DNA of 64,000 nt from Thelonectria olida (Eukaryota > Ascomycota > Sordariomycetes > Hypocreales > Nectriaceae), in the NCBI GenBank assembly GCA_020736575.1, contig JAGPYM010000002.1, positions 2,666,001-2,730,000 of the forward strand, given 5' to 3'. Position numbers and translations under genes: made by a program. How positions within the stretch are numbered: the first letter of the stretch is position 1; each line of letters starts with the position of its first letter. Shown here piece by piece: positions 44,103 through 54,186 of this stretch. Under the pieces are notes generated by a model that searched no databases, was not told the DNA's origin, and worked only from the letters and a program-made list of their open reading frames with translations.

Positions 44103-45278
44103 ATGTCCTACTTCTTCGCGACCCCCGTCGATATCGACATCGTGCTCGACGATGCCGACGACCGCTCCATGGTCGATGTCAAGCTTGACAAGAACCGCCG
44201 CGAAAAGGCGCCCCTCTTCATGGATGGCGAATCTGTCAAGGGCGCCGTCACCATTCGTCCCAAGGACGGCAAGAGACTCGAGCACACGGGCATCAAGGTC
44301 CAGTTCATTGGCACCATAGGTATGCTTCGATAATCCCATGCGACCATTCCCCCCAAGATCCGATGCTTCCCCCCTGAGGCCATCTACATCCAACCCCGCC
44401 ACCCCATTGACCATGCTCAACGAGGCTCTCGCATTCGATGCTAACCTCCTCGCCAGAGATGTTCTTCGACCGCGGCAACCACTACGAATTCCTTTCCCTC
44501 AACCAAGAACTCGCCGCCCCCGGCGAGCTGCAACACCCCCAGACCTTTGACTTCAACTTCAAGAACGTCGAGAAGCAGTACGAGTCCTACAACGGCATCA
44601 ATGTCAAGCTGCGCTACTTTGTACGCGTCACCGTCTCGCGCCGCATGGCCGACGTCATCCGCGAAAAGGATATCTGGGTATACAGCTACCGCATCCCCCC
44701 CGAGATGAACAGCAGCATCAAGATGGACGTCGGCATCGAGGACTGCCTGCACATCGAGTTCGAATATAGCAAGAGCAAGTACCACCTAAAAGATGTTATA
44801 GTCGGCCGCATCTACTTCCTGCTCGTCCGCCTGAAGATCAAACACATGGAGCTGTCCATCATCAGGAGGGAGACTACAGGCGCAGCCCCGAATCAGTACA
44901 ACGAGAGCGAGACGCTCGTGCGCTTCGAGATTATGGATGGTTCACCGTCGCGAGGCGAGACGATCCCCATCCGACTCTTCCTAGGAGGCTTCGACTTGAC
45001 GCCTACGTTCCGCGACGTCAACAAGAAATTCTCCACTCGTTACTATCTCAGCCTTGTTCTCATCGATGAAGGTGAGCTTCCCCCCTCAACACACCATCCA
45101 TCCCCTCCCTGTGCCAACATACTAACCTTCATTCACAGATGCCCGCCGATACTTCAAGCAGTCTGAAATCATCCTCTTCCGCCAGGCCCCTGATGCCGTG
45201 GGCACCGTCTCAGGCACCTCGGCCCTGCCCACGCCCCCTGAGAATAAGCTAGCCGCCATCCAAGCAGCCCAAGCCTGA
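44103..45278 (+). CDS. VPS26: Retromer subunit Vps26 (Pep8)
   Basis: Three exons (44103-44319, 44457-45071, 45139-45278) give 323 residues. The protein begins MSYFFATPVDIDIVLDD and shows the arrestin-like Vps26 fold motifs GIKVQFIG, EMFFDRGNHYEFLSLNQELA, NVEKQYESYNGINVKLRYFVRV, VGIEDCLHIEFEYSKSKYHL and VGRIYFLLVRLKIKHMELSIIRRE. It ends with SEIILFRQAPD and a short Pro-containing tail. Vps26 joins Vps35 and Vps29 in the cargo-selective retromer that returns receptors from endosomes to the Golgi. Length is close to human VPS26 and shorter than the yeast protein. Introns are 137 nt (GTATGC, GCTAACC, CCAG) and 67 nt (GTGAGC, ACTAACC, ACAG). Confidence 0.97.
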
Positions 45279-45560
45279 TGCAAAAGGTCGGGGGGGTGCT
45301 GCGTGATTTTCTACGGTGTACGAAGTACCTTGTTATACAACTATTTGCAAGTTTCTAGCATCGGTCCTGGCGTTTAAGGTCTAAATACAGGGAGAACCAG
45401 GCGATCTGAAGTTGGTACTCTCAAGTTTCGTAATAAAAAACAATGAAATGATTAATCCCTATGAATCCCAAATGACATGTCCGAGGTATCTCGCCCTGTG
45501 AGAGATTTTTTTCAAAGCAACACCCTTTAAGTCTACAGAATTTCCTCCCTTCCAGGCTCT

Positions 45561-48500
45561 TTATACAATTTCCATGACGTCGTCCACCTCGAACCCAAAC
45601 TGATTGTTGTGAATGGCTGCGATCCGGTCTAATTCATCCTGGTATTGCTTCCGGATATCCGCCAATGACACCACCTTTCGCTTTCCAACCGCATCTGTCG
45701 GCTCATCGTAGATCCAGGCTTGTTTGAGTTCCACACAGCTGAGAGCGTTGATGAGTAGTAGGTACTGTCTAGTGATGGGGGTGTCGAGGATATCGTCGCC
45801 CATGACCTCGTCTCCCTCGCCCGCAGACCGCAGCTTCTTGATGCGGTCTAGGAGCACGGTCGCGGCACCGCGGTAGTTGTTGTGCTTAATTCTCCATGAG
45901 TAGAGGACCTGGTGATAGGGGAATCCATCAACGATATCCATGGTCGCCTTAGACCTCTGGGAAAGAAGATTGTCCACGTCTTGCTGCATGCCGGGGAATG
46001 GCAGAGCTACAAGCTCGAGATTGTGATATGTCTCGCACATCTTGTCGACAAGCTTTCGGAGGCTTGAATGTCTTAAGGCCGAATCTTTGATAGACAGCAA
46101 GGTTGTGTGAGCAAGGTCAAACTGAGATGTTGCCACAGCGGCATTAAACAACCGACTCTGCATCTCTGTCTTGGTCAGGGCGGCATCCTGCTTGAAGCCG
46201 AGGAACTGCATAGCCAGTCTAGCAAACTCAACCACAAAGGAGTAGGCTTTTTGTTTTTCGTACAGCGCGACGATATGAGAGTAATACTTGGCGAGGCCGC
46301 TGTTGAGCAGATTCCATTCTGTGTCGTCGAGGAGACCACTGCTATGGCGATCGATCTCGACATTCTCAGTGCCTGACAGATTATTAGTGATGATCTCAAA
46401 AATGTGTCTCGTTGTACTTACTCATTCCTATGGCGGCCTTTCTGAAATGAATCGCAGCGGTGCTGAAATCTTTAAGGGCCAATGACACACGACCCTGAAC
46501 GTAAACTGAAAAGGGGTTCTGGTCACAGAAAGGAGCAAGATCGAGGGCCAGGTCAGCCCGCTCTCGCTTGATTAGAGAGCACTGAATAAGGGCTGGTGAG
46601 ACCTCGATGTCGCTATCTGGTGCACACAGATTGGCAATGAGGTCAGTGATGCTGCTTGCGAGTGGCTCGTTCTTAACTGCAACACCGAGGAGGTGACCAA
46701 GGTTTGCCTCAAGCGCTGTCACCACCTGGACATCATCAGGTCCCTTCTTAGAGATCCCAGTCGTTTCGCCCTTCTCTCGGACAACCACACCCGAAATCTC
46801 CGTCTTGCCGAGCCATTTTAGGAGCTCCAGTCTTCGCAGAGCAGTGATGAGCTGTCTGTAGACTGTGCCAATCTCCAATCGATTGTGCAGGGCATCTGCC
46901 TCCTGGTCGAACTCGAACTCCATATGAACAAGCAGTATCAATTGGCTGAAGCAAACCTTCCATTGCACAGCGAGAGTCTCTTGGACTGCCTGGACGACAA
47001 GCTTTCGTCCAAACTCGGTCAGAGGGCGAAGGTTTCGGCTTTTGGCGCACACTGGCGCAGCAACCAATCCAAAAATGTCAGCATATAGATCGTCGGTCAC
47101 CAAGCTGAAGTTCTGGCCCAGAGCATCGACGACTTGGTTACAGTCCTCGTCTGTGATCCCCCGCCAGAAGCCAGACTTGTCCGAGAAGTACTGTATCCGC
47201 TCCAACTCCGTCTTTGCCGAATCTTGGAACAACTCTGATCGCAGCGCAGCTTGGCAGAGCTGCACCAAGTTGTCGGGAAACCCTTCCACAAAGACCAGTG
47301 CTGAGTTCACCAGGGTGGCTTCTCTAATCCGATCCGTTTCTGGGACGGCCAGGTTGTGGTACAGTCGCTCGATGCTGCTGCAATCTCGAATTGCCGAGAG
47401 GGAATCAGCACAAACAACCCACGTCATCTCCGAGGATCCGTCCAAGACGAGACCAATGGCCTCTCCTCGCTGCTTATCCAATTCCATCAGTAGTCGATAG
47501 AATCGCTTCCATTGAGTCTCGCTCGAAGCACGGAATTGTTCGTAGTCCATAGCTCCAGCAGCACCACGGTCAAGAGTAGCGGTAGATCCCAAAACCGAGC
47601 ATATCGATTCAGCCAACCCCCGACCCTTGCTACTTTCCTTTGTAGTTCCAAGTCCTCGCTCGTAGATTGATAGTGCCGTCTCTAATGTCGCCCTGGTAAA
47701 TCGTCCGGGCTTCAGGATCAGTTGTAGCCACTTCTCCGTGACATCAGTTGGGTCGCATGGTCCAGACGTCTCAGCGGCCAATGATGGGCTATCCACGTGG
47801 ACACCCGTCCAGTTGTAGTCCCAGGAGTTCGTAATGTCTTTCCTATCCACCTCTAGCCTCTGAACTCGGTAGGTCATGTTATTCTTCCACAAAGTCCAAA
47901 GCTGTAGGCCACTCTCGAGAGGCGAAGACAAGACGAAATCAGCCAGAGTCCATACGTCGGACGACGAGGGAGTCACGGGGACTAGGGCATTCTGGGGGAA
48001 AACGTCCTCCACGATGAGAGTATGAGCATCCTTAGCCGTCATCTTCCAAAACTTGAACTCTCCAGCGCCGATAGGGGAGAAAGTGGCGCAGATCCTCTGT
48101 CCTGGGCTTCTTCCAACGACTCGGACGAGATTACTGTGAGAAGGGTCAATCGCCCACTTGCCAATCTCTTGAGGATTCCTTTCGGCATTCAGAATGTCGC
48201 CCGTGTACACAATCCGACCATCTTGTATGTTCCAGATTCGCATTCGGTGGTCGAGACAGACGGTAATGGCAAAAAGGGCGTCCGGAAGCCCGAAAGACGT
48301 GATTTCCACCGCAGTGGCTGCGCTGTATTCCATGTTGACCCTGCCATATTTAATCGTGTGTTTTCCTTGGAAAGGAAGCAAGCTGCGAAGATTCTGCGCC
48401 CATCCCTGGACGTTGAAGAAGGATTCATTCCAAATGCGACTATCGGCTAAATGACTCGTTAGTAAGTAGGACGGACCAGCCTCATATTTGACTTACTCTG

Positions 48501-49130
48501 ATGCTCTTTGTTCTTGTCCAAACGGATCATGCCGCCATCATTAACAGTCACCAGCAGCGTCTCAGCCGTCACAGCCACCATTCTATGTGCGGTCTTGAAG
48601 CCGAGTCCTGCAGGAGACTGAACCTTTGCGAGTTCCAAAAGCCCGGTGTCGATAGCAGACCGCTTTCTGAAGAACTCGGGCCGCAGTGTAAACTGGTACA
48701 GCTGGTTGGCCTGGTCAAGGACAAAGACCAGTAGAGAATCGTGCTCCTCGGGGTCAGAGAAGGCAACGCAGCCAGGCTGTATGGGTACGCTGAAGACAAA
48801 GTTCAGGACCAGAGGCGCATCGGCTGCCTGTGCCTTTTTGCAAACATCCACGGCTCGAATGCTCAGGATAGTGCCCTCCTCCAAGACCCGCCAGAGGAAG
48901 CTGCGCGGCGAGCTGTTCCATTGTCGATGGTATATAGACGACGCAGTCGCCAAGTTCTTTAGTCGAAAGGTCGTCTCATCCTCGACAGAGTCGTCACGAG
49001 TGATCTTGTGATGGCTGCGACCGAGGTGGGAAGCTGCAGGGACCCGAATGGTGACGAGGGACGACGAAGCTGGAGGCTCCAGGTTCAAGCGGGTCTCTTT
49101 GTAGAGATACTGGGTCTCGCCTGAATCCAT
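45561..49130 (-). CDS. NUP120: Nucleoporin Nup120 (Nup160 family)
   Basis: Three exons (49130-48497, 48446-46422, 46372-45561) give 1156 residues; the introns are only 50 and 49 nt, with TTACTAACG and ACTAATAAT branch-like sites. The N-terminal half reads as the Nup120/Nup160 beta-propeller (YKETRLNLEPP, ASSIYHRQWNSSPRSFLWRVLEEG and DHRMRIWNIQDGRIVYTGDIL). The second half is helical, with WNLLNSGLAKYYSHIVALYEKQKAYSFVVEFARLAMQF and FPYHQVLYSWRIKHNNYRGAA typical of the C-terminal solenoid. Nup120 is part of the Y-shaped Nup84/Nup107 scaffold of the nuclear pore. The chosen ATG (49130) begins MDSGETQYLYKETRL. It converges on VPS26 with a spacer of only 282 bp. Confidence 0.93.
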
Positions 49131-49653
49131 ATCGCCTCCATAAAGCGAATCGATGGCGAGATGTTGAGTCGTGGGTTTCTTTGAGGTTGGTCGGCTGCGA
49201 TGGGCGCAAGTCGGTTGCTGTGTAGATGCGGTCGCGTTGCATGGCAGAATTTCAGAGTGGAAACTTCAATGTCGCGCTCACGCTAACCGAATATGGAAAT
49301 CAGCTCTGCCTCAGACCCAACCAGGCGTCCTCCCACCCTGTTCACACCAGGCAATCATGCGATTAGGCAGTGAATATAGTGTCAAGAAATAGGCAAATTG
49401 ATCGCCATTTCTTGGCTTCATTTCTATCGCGTTCAGTCGTTCTTCATTTCTTTAAATCTACTTCGACTACCAGAATACGCTGGCTAAATCAACATATTCC
49501 CCGAAACAGTCCGAGCACCTCTAGGCAGTAACCTCGCGATAATAAGGCAACGACAAAAACTCCATGCTACACCAACCCGGGCACCCATGCAAAGAAACAT
49601 CATCATATACGCCATTAATGTCACATTATACAAGTCCCCTTTGGAAGCGGCAA
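49131..49653. other. NUP120 promoter and RAD51 3' region
   Basis: Nothing coding recognised; RAD51 and NUP120 are tandem on the minus strand. Confidence 0.5.
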
Positions 49654-50813
49654 TCAGTCCTTCTCCATGTCCTTAGGGGCTGGGTCACCAATGCCCTCCT
49701 CAGTAATGGCAAACAGAGTATCGCTCTCTGGAAGACAGGGGCTGTCGTAGATCTTCGCAATCCTGGTCTCTGCACGTCCCTTCTTCAAACTGATTCTTGT
49801 AGTGCTGGCATGAGCAATGATGTTGCCACCGATGGGCTTCTTTGGATCTGGATTGAACATGGCGCTAGGACCGCCGTCCACTTGGGCAACAACCTGGTTT
49901 GTGATGACAACAGCTATACCAAACTCATCGGCAAGCCGTTGCAGTGTTCGCATGAATTTTGCAAGATGAGTCTGTCGGTTGGAGAGCTCACCACGACCGC
50001 AAAAGTCGGTACGGTAAAGCGATGTCGCGCTGTCCACGATGAGGAGAGAGAATCTCGTCTCGCACATCATGGCGGCAGCTTGGTTCAAAAGCTGAAGCTG
50101 GTGGTCTGAGTTGTAGGCTCGCGCATATGCCACATTGTCGAGTACTTCTTCGCCGGAAAGGCCAAATCGGTTGGCGACTCCGAGCAACCGTACTGGACGA
50201 AATGTGCCCTCCGTATCAATATACATACACTTGCCTTCTCCGCCACCCATGTCAAAGGGCAGTTGACATGTGACAGCAAGGGTATGGCAAATCTGACTTT
50301 TTCCAGTTCTGAACTCTCCAAACAGCTCAGTTACCGAGCCGGTCTCGACACCACCGGCAAGGAGGGTGTCCAGATTCTTCGATCCGGTCGTGATGGAGAT
50401 GAGTTCGCTTCGACGCTGGTGCATTTCGGTAGCCGTAGTGAAGCCCATTGGCACAAGCTTGGACGCTTCGCGAGGTCAGTCAGAAGTTCCAAATCGCGCC
50501 GAAAAGATTATATGACGAACCTTCACCCAGGATCTTGGCAGCCTTCTGCTCAGAAATACCCTTCACCTGCTCCAGCACCCGACGTGGCGTGTACGCCACT
50601 GACTCTACTGTGTTGTAACCTCCGTCGACCACCAGCTGGATATCACGCTTCGTCAAACCAGCGACGCCCTAATGAGACAAAACTTAAGCATCAATTGCAG
50701 ACCCAAATCAATAAGAGCTGCCTTACCTCGAGTGCAGAAAGAGGGGTGGGAGCGCCAGGGCCCGTCATGCCGCCATCGTCGCCCATCTGGGCCTCGTCAT
50801 ACTCCTCAGCCAT
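49654..50813 (-). CDS. RAD51: DNA repair recombinase Rad51
   Basis: Three exons (50813-50727, 50668-50521, 50465-49654) give 348 residues. An acidic N-terminus ([15 protein letters not shown]) precedes the helix-hairpin-helix domain ([20 protein letters not shown] to [14 protein letters not shown]). Then comes the RecA core with Walker A GEFRTGKS (128-135) and Walker B LLIVD (219-223). [43 protein letters not shown] and the ending [11 protein letters not shown] mark Rad51 rather than Dmc1. Rad51 forms ATP-bound filaments on single-stranded DNA and drives strand exchange in homologous recombination in the nucleus. Introns are 58 and 55 nt. An ACGCGT box lies 153 bp upstream of the start. Confidence 0.97.
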
Positions 50814-51717
50814 GGTGGCAGCTTGAGGCGCACCGATGAAAAAAAGGGTTGAACAGTCCGGACTGAAGAACGGAGGAACGGATATTGGAGAAATCAGGAG
50901 GAAAGATTGGTAATCAGGAGAGGGTTGTGGATGGAGGGGATGACATTTATGGAAGTCGCGGTGCGACGCGTTCGAGCGGAAGGCAACAGCACCAACTAGG
51001 ATACGCCAGATCACGTGACTCGGCTCAATTAATCTTACAGTTAGTTAAGGCAAGTGCCAGCTGCCTGGAACGCGGCGTGGTTACCACTACGCTCACTTTA
51101 TTGCAGCCACTTCAGAGGAGTTGTATAAAAATAACCATAGCAAAAGTCTACAAGATCTCATCTTCGGCTTTCAGTTTTTTTCTTACTGAGGAGGCCAAAA
51201 ACCAAAGCATTTTTTTCTTTTTCGGCAGCTTAGATCCCATTTCTTAACGGCCCCGTCACCTTGGGAGTAACTCCACTACCTACCTATATAAAGGTAGCGG
51301 TGGCCTCGACCTACACGGCGTCCAAACCCTGAAGTGAATTGCTCATCGCTGATGAGATTCCATGAGCAACGCTAAGCGATTTCAAGGGATCTAAGAATTG
51401 TAGCGCTTATAAAACGTCACATTTCATCCATTCAGGTGTAGAAACAAGTTTATGCAATGAAAGTAGGTTATTTGTCATTTATTAGTGTAGTGTATGACTA
51501 CTGTACAAGAGAGCGTGTGAAAAAGACCAAACGATGAAAGTAGAGTGATGAAATCGTGCATGCTCGCATTCCGGAAAACACCCTATCCATGCAACTCCTC
51601 CAACTCATGAAAGCGAATCATTGAACAATGCTGTGATCTGATGACCTGTCGAGAGGAAGTGGCGAATGCAGACCTAGCCGAAGCGATGCGTGGGCTGTTG
51701 TTGGGAGCAGGTTTGCT
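50814..51717. other. RAD51 promoter and Hsp20 3' region
   Basis: No coding sequence recognised beyond short chance frames. Confidence 0.5.
50966..50971 (-). promoter_or_regulatory. MluI cell-cycle box (ACGCGT) upstream of RAD51
   Basis: A perfect ACGCGT about 153 bp before the RAD51 ATG. In yeasts such boxes bind MBF and give G1/S expression of DNA synthesis and repair genes including RAD51. Function here is inference. Confidence 0.45.
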
Positions 51718-52377
51718 TTAGTTGACAGCGATGCGTCGGGCCTCGTGCTTTTTGGCCTTGGGAACGACAACGGTCAAGATGCCGTCCTTGAAGCTGGCAG
51801 AGACGAGATCCTGCTCAACCCGGGTAGGGAAGTTGAAGCTGCGGGAGAACTCGCCAACGGAGCGCTCAGTGAGCCAGTACTTGGCAGTGTCGACGGGCTT
51901 CTTCTGGACGGGCTGCTCAACCTCGGGCTCGGGTGCAACTTCTTCTGGGTCGGCGTGCTCGGGCTCTTCGGTTTCGTGCGAGACTGATTCATACTCATCC
52001 TCGACAGTGGCTTGGTGGGAAGAGGCCTTGTCGCTGTCCTTGTCACTGTCCTCAGCGATGGCACCGCGAACAGTGGTGTCCTGGACAAGAGCAGCAGGCG
52101 GGGTGCCGGAGGTGTAGGAGCGCTCAGTCTTGCCGCGGATGAGCATAGTCTGAGGCTCAGTGAACTCGATGTGGACGTCCTCCTTGTTCACACCAGGGAA
52201 CTCGCCGTGGAGTTCATAGCCCTGCTCGGTCTCGCGGACATCGAACTTGGGCTGCCAGGTAGGGACTTGCGGCGCACTCTGACGAGAGTAGGATTCAAAG
52301 TCGTCAAGGAGGCGGAAGAGGGGAGTGAAGGAAGCGTCGGAGTTGGTGTTGTAGAAGTGTCGGGGGAAGAAAGCCAT
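51718..52377 (-). CDS. hsp30: Small heat shock protein (Hsp30-type Hsp20)
   Basis: An intronless frame of 219 residues from the ATG at 52377 (context AAAATGG). It starts MAFFPRHFYNTNSDASFTPLFRLLDDFESY, then the alpha-crystallin domain begins (WQPKFDVRETEQGYELHGEFPGV, MLIRGKTER). That domain is split by an acidic insert of about 75 residues (DSDKDSDK, EPEHADPEE) before resuming at YWLTERSVGEFSRSFNFPTRV, DLVSASFKDGILTVVVPK. This split layout is typical of filamentous-fungus Hsp30. It should act as an ATP-independent holdase in the cytosol. Heat-shock elements and a TATAAA are present upstream. An earlier in-frame ATG (52470) adds 31 basic residues (see findings). Confidence 0.93.
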   Translation of the reverse strand: MAFFPRHFYNTNSDASFTPLFRLLDDFESYSRQSAPQVPTWQPKFDVRETEQGYELHGEFPGVNKEDVHIEFTEPQTMLIRGKTERSYTSGTPPAALVQDTTVRGAIAEDSDKDSDKASSHQATVEDEYESVSHETEEPEHADPEEVAPEPEVEQPVQKKPVDTAKYWLTERSVGEFSRSFNFPTRVEQDLVSASFKDGILTVVVPKAKKHEARRIAVN

Positions 52378-52550
52378 TTTGCGTGTTTGGGTGTTGTTGG
52401 TGGGCTTGAGGGTGTAGTACTTCAGGTTGGAAGAAGATCGTTGAGGAAGAGAGGATTTGCAAGAATGCATAGAAGAGATTGCTGTATTGGTTGTTGTGTG
52501 TGTGTTCTGATGAGAAGGAAGATTGAGCTTTGGAGGAAGTGAGACGTTGC

Positions 52551-52556
52551 TTTATA
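52551..52556 (-). promoter_or_regulatory. TATA box of the Hsp20 gene
   Basis: TATAAA on the minus strand, 174 bp upstream of the chosen ATG and just downstream of the heat-shock elements. Confidence 0.6.
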
Positions 52557-52601
52557 CTTGGATGAAGGAGGCAAGAGACATCAATAGTAGTTTCCCCCAG
52601 A

Positions 52602-52643
52602 TTCGCGAATTCTAAGGAACGTGCCATTTCTAATCTTCTAGAA
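52602..52643 (-). promoter_or_regulatory. Heat-shock elements of the Hsp20 gene
   Basis: TTCGCGAATTC (52602-52612) and TTCTAGAA (52636-52643) are inverted TTC/GAA units of the kind bound by Hsf1, placed 46-90 bp upstream of the TATA box. They fit heat induction of the adjacent small heat shock gene. Confidence 0.6.
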
Positions 52644-54186
52644 CACACTTGAATGTCCAAGCGCAGGCAGAAATCAGTCTGACAAACAGTGATGTGATTA
52701 TGTGGTTTGCTTGCGGTTTGCCTGTGGTTTGTGGTTGTAAAGGACTAGGTAGTTCCAGCGCCTCCCAGAATCTTCTACTCACTTCCATCATGCAATCACC
52801 GACAACAGCCAGCACCGACAACAGCCAGCACCATGGAAGAGCGCTTCATTCCATTCGTTCCCTTGCTTCATCCCATCTTCCTTTAGCAAGGAGAAGGCAC
52901 ATTTGTCATGGCTTTGGGGAAATTCCGTTCTTCAAGCGTTCAGGTGCATCGCATCAGTCTTCGGGCTGGTTATTTGACACGCCACAGTTGGTAGCTATCC
53001 ATAGTGGAGGCATTTAACATCCATCCCAAAAGAGGGGCCTGAGCCACATCTGATAGTGGCTCATGCTGCACTTTCTACTCAGAATTAGAGTCCATTTTTG
53101 CGCTTAATAATGCCAACCCTACATAATTGCAGGCTGGTAAGCTGAACGGATTTCGAGGCTCAGATTTGCCTCAAGGGCATGATTTCAATTGCTCTTATCC
53201 TGAATTTCTCCCCATTTGCAACCGATCGCTCCAAGTGCTACTGTGGCGGGAGGCTTTGGCGTTCCCAAAAGTCCCCGGCTTACCTAATGAGGGGTGCACC
53301 CCTTGACTGGTAGATATGACGTCACCAGAAAATCCCCAACAATCCCACATGTTTCTTCACTCACACTCCCCCCTCCCCCCCCCCATTGTTGCATCCAAAT
53401 AGGACAAGGATTCACAGCGGCTACTGCAAGCTGCACTCTTGCCAAAGTGCATCAACGCGTCAACACTGATGGAAACATCAAGTGGTTCAGGCCTTATCCT
53501 TGGCGAAGCCCCTCTTCTTACGAACGCCCGGTTTGTCTTTCAAGCAAAGGCCAGCCCAAAACTTGCTCTTCGTACGATGGACCTCATCATTGCAAGCAAG
53601 CCACAGCGTCGTCCCACTGCCTGGTATCCATAGTTTCATCCGTCCCAAGCTGATTCTTGGTCGAACTAGGTACGTAGTGCAAACAACTAGTGCTTCCCGA
53701 CAACAGCGTGCAGCTGTGGTTGAGAGCACGTGTGTCCGGATAGGCGCCTCTCCGGCACTTGGCATTGGATCCTTTGGGCGCCCTGTCAGTCTCCCGCAAC
53801 CTTTCGGGACCCTAACTTTCCATCTAGTTCTTCGTGCCGCGATTAGTGACTCGGGGAGTCGGGAGTCTCCAGGTCTTGGCGGAGAACCAACGTCGGAAGA
53901 CAACCGACGTCCCAAACCCATTCCACCTGAGCCCAACAACTCAAGATGAAACACACAAATGAACAATACAAGTCAGGTCATTTTGTAAGGCGAAACATAG
54001 TTGTTAAATGTACACATTAGAACTCTTCAATGGGTCCATTTCCCCTCGTCATGAATACACCACATCTTCAGAGAACCCTACCCAAGGGTTCGAACTCTTT
54101 GAATTAGGAAGTGGCATCCAGTACAATCCCCCAAGTCCATCAGTCGTGACAAGTCCTGTAAAGTACAACATGCGTCTAAAACCCCA

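Larger units (their letters stand above)
52378..54186. other. Hsp20 promoter and YTH gene 3' region
   Basis: Beyond the TATA and heat-shock elements no gene was recognised. The plus-strand frames at 53294-53949 show no domain. Confidence 0.45.
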
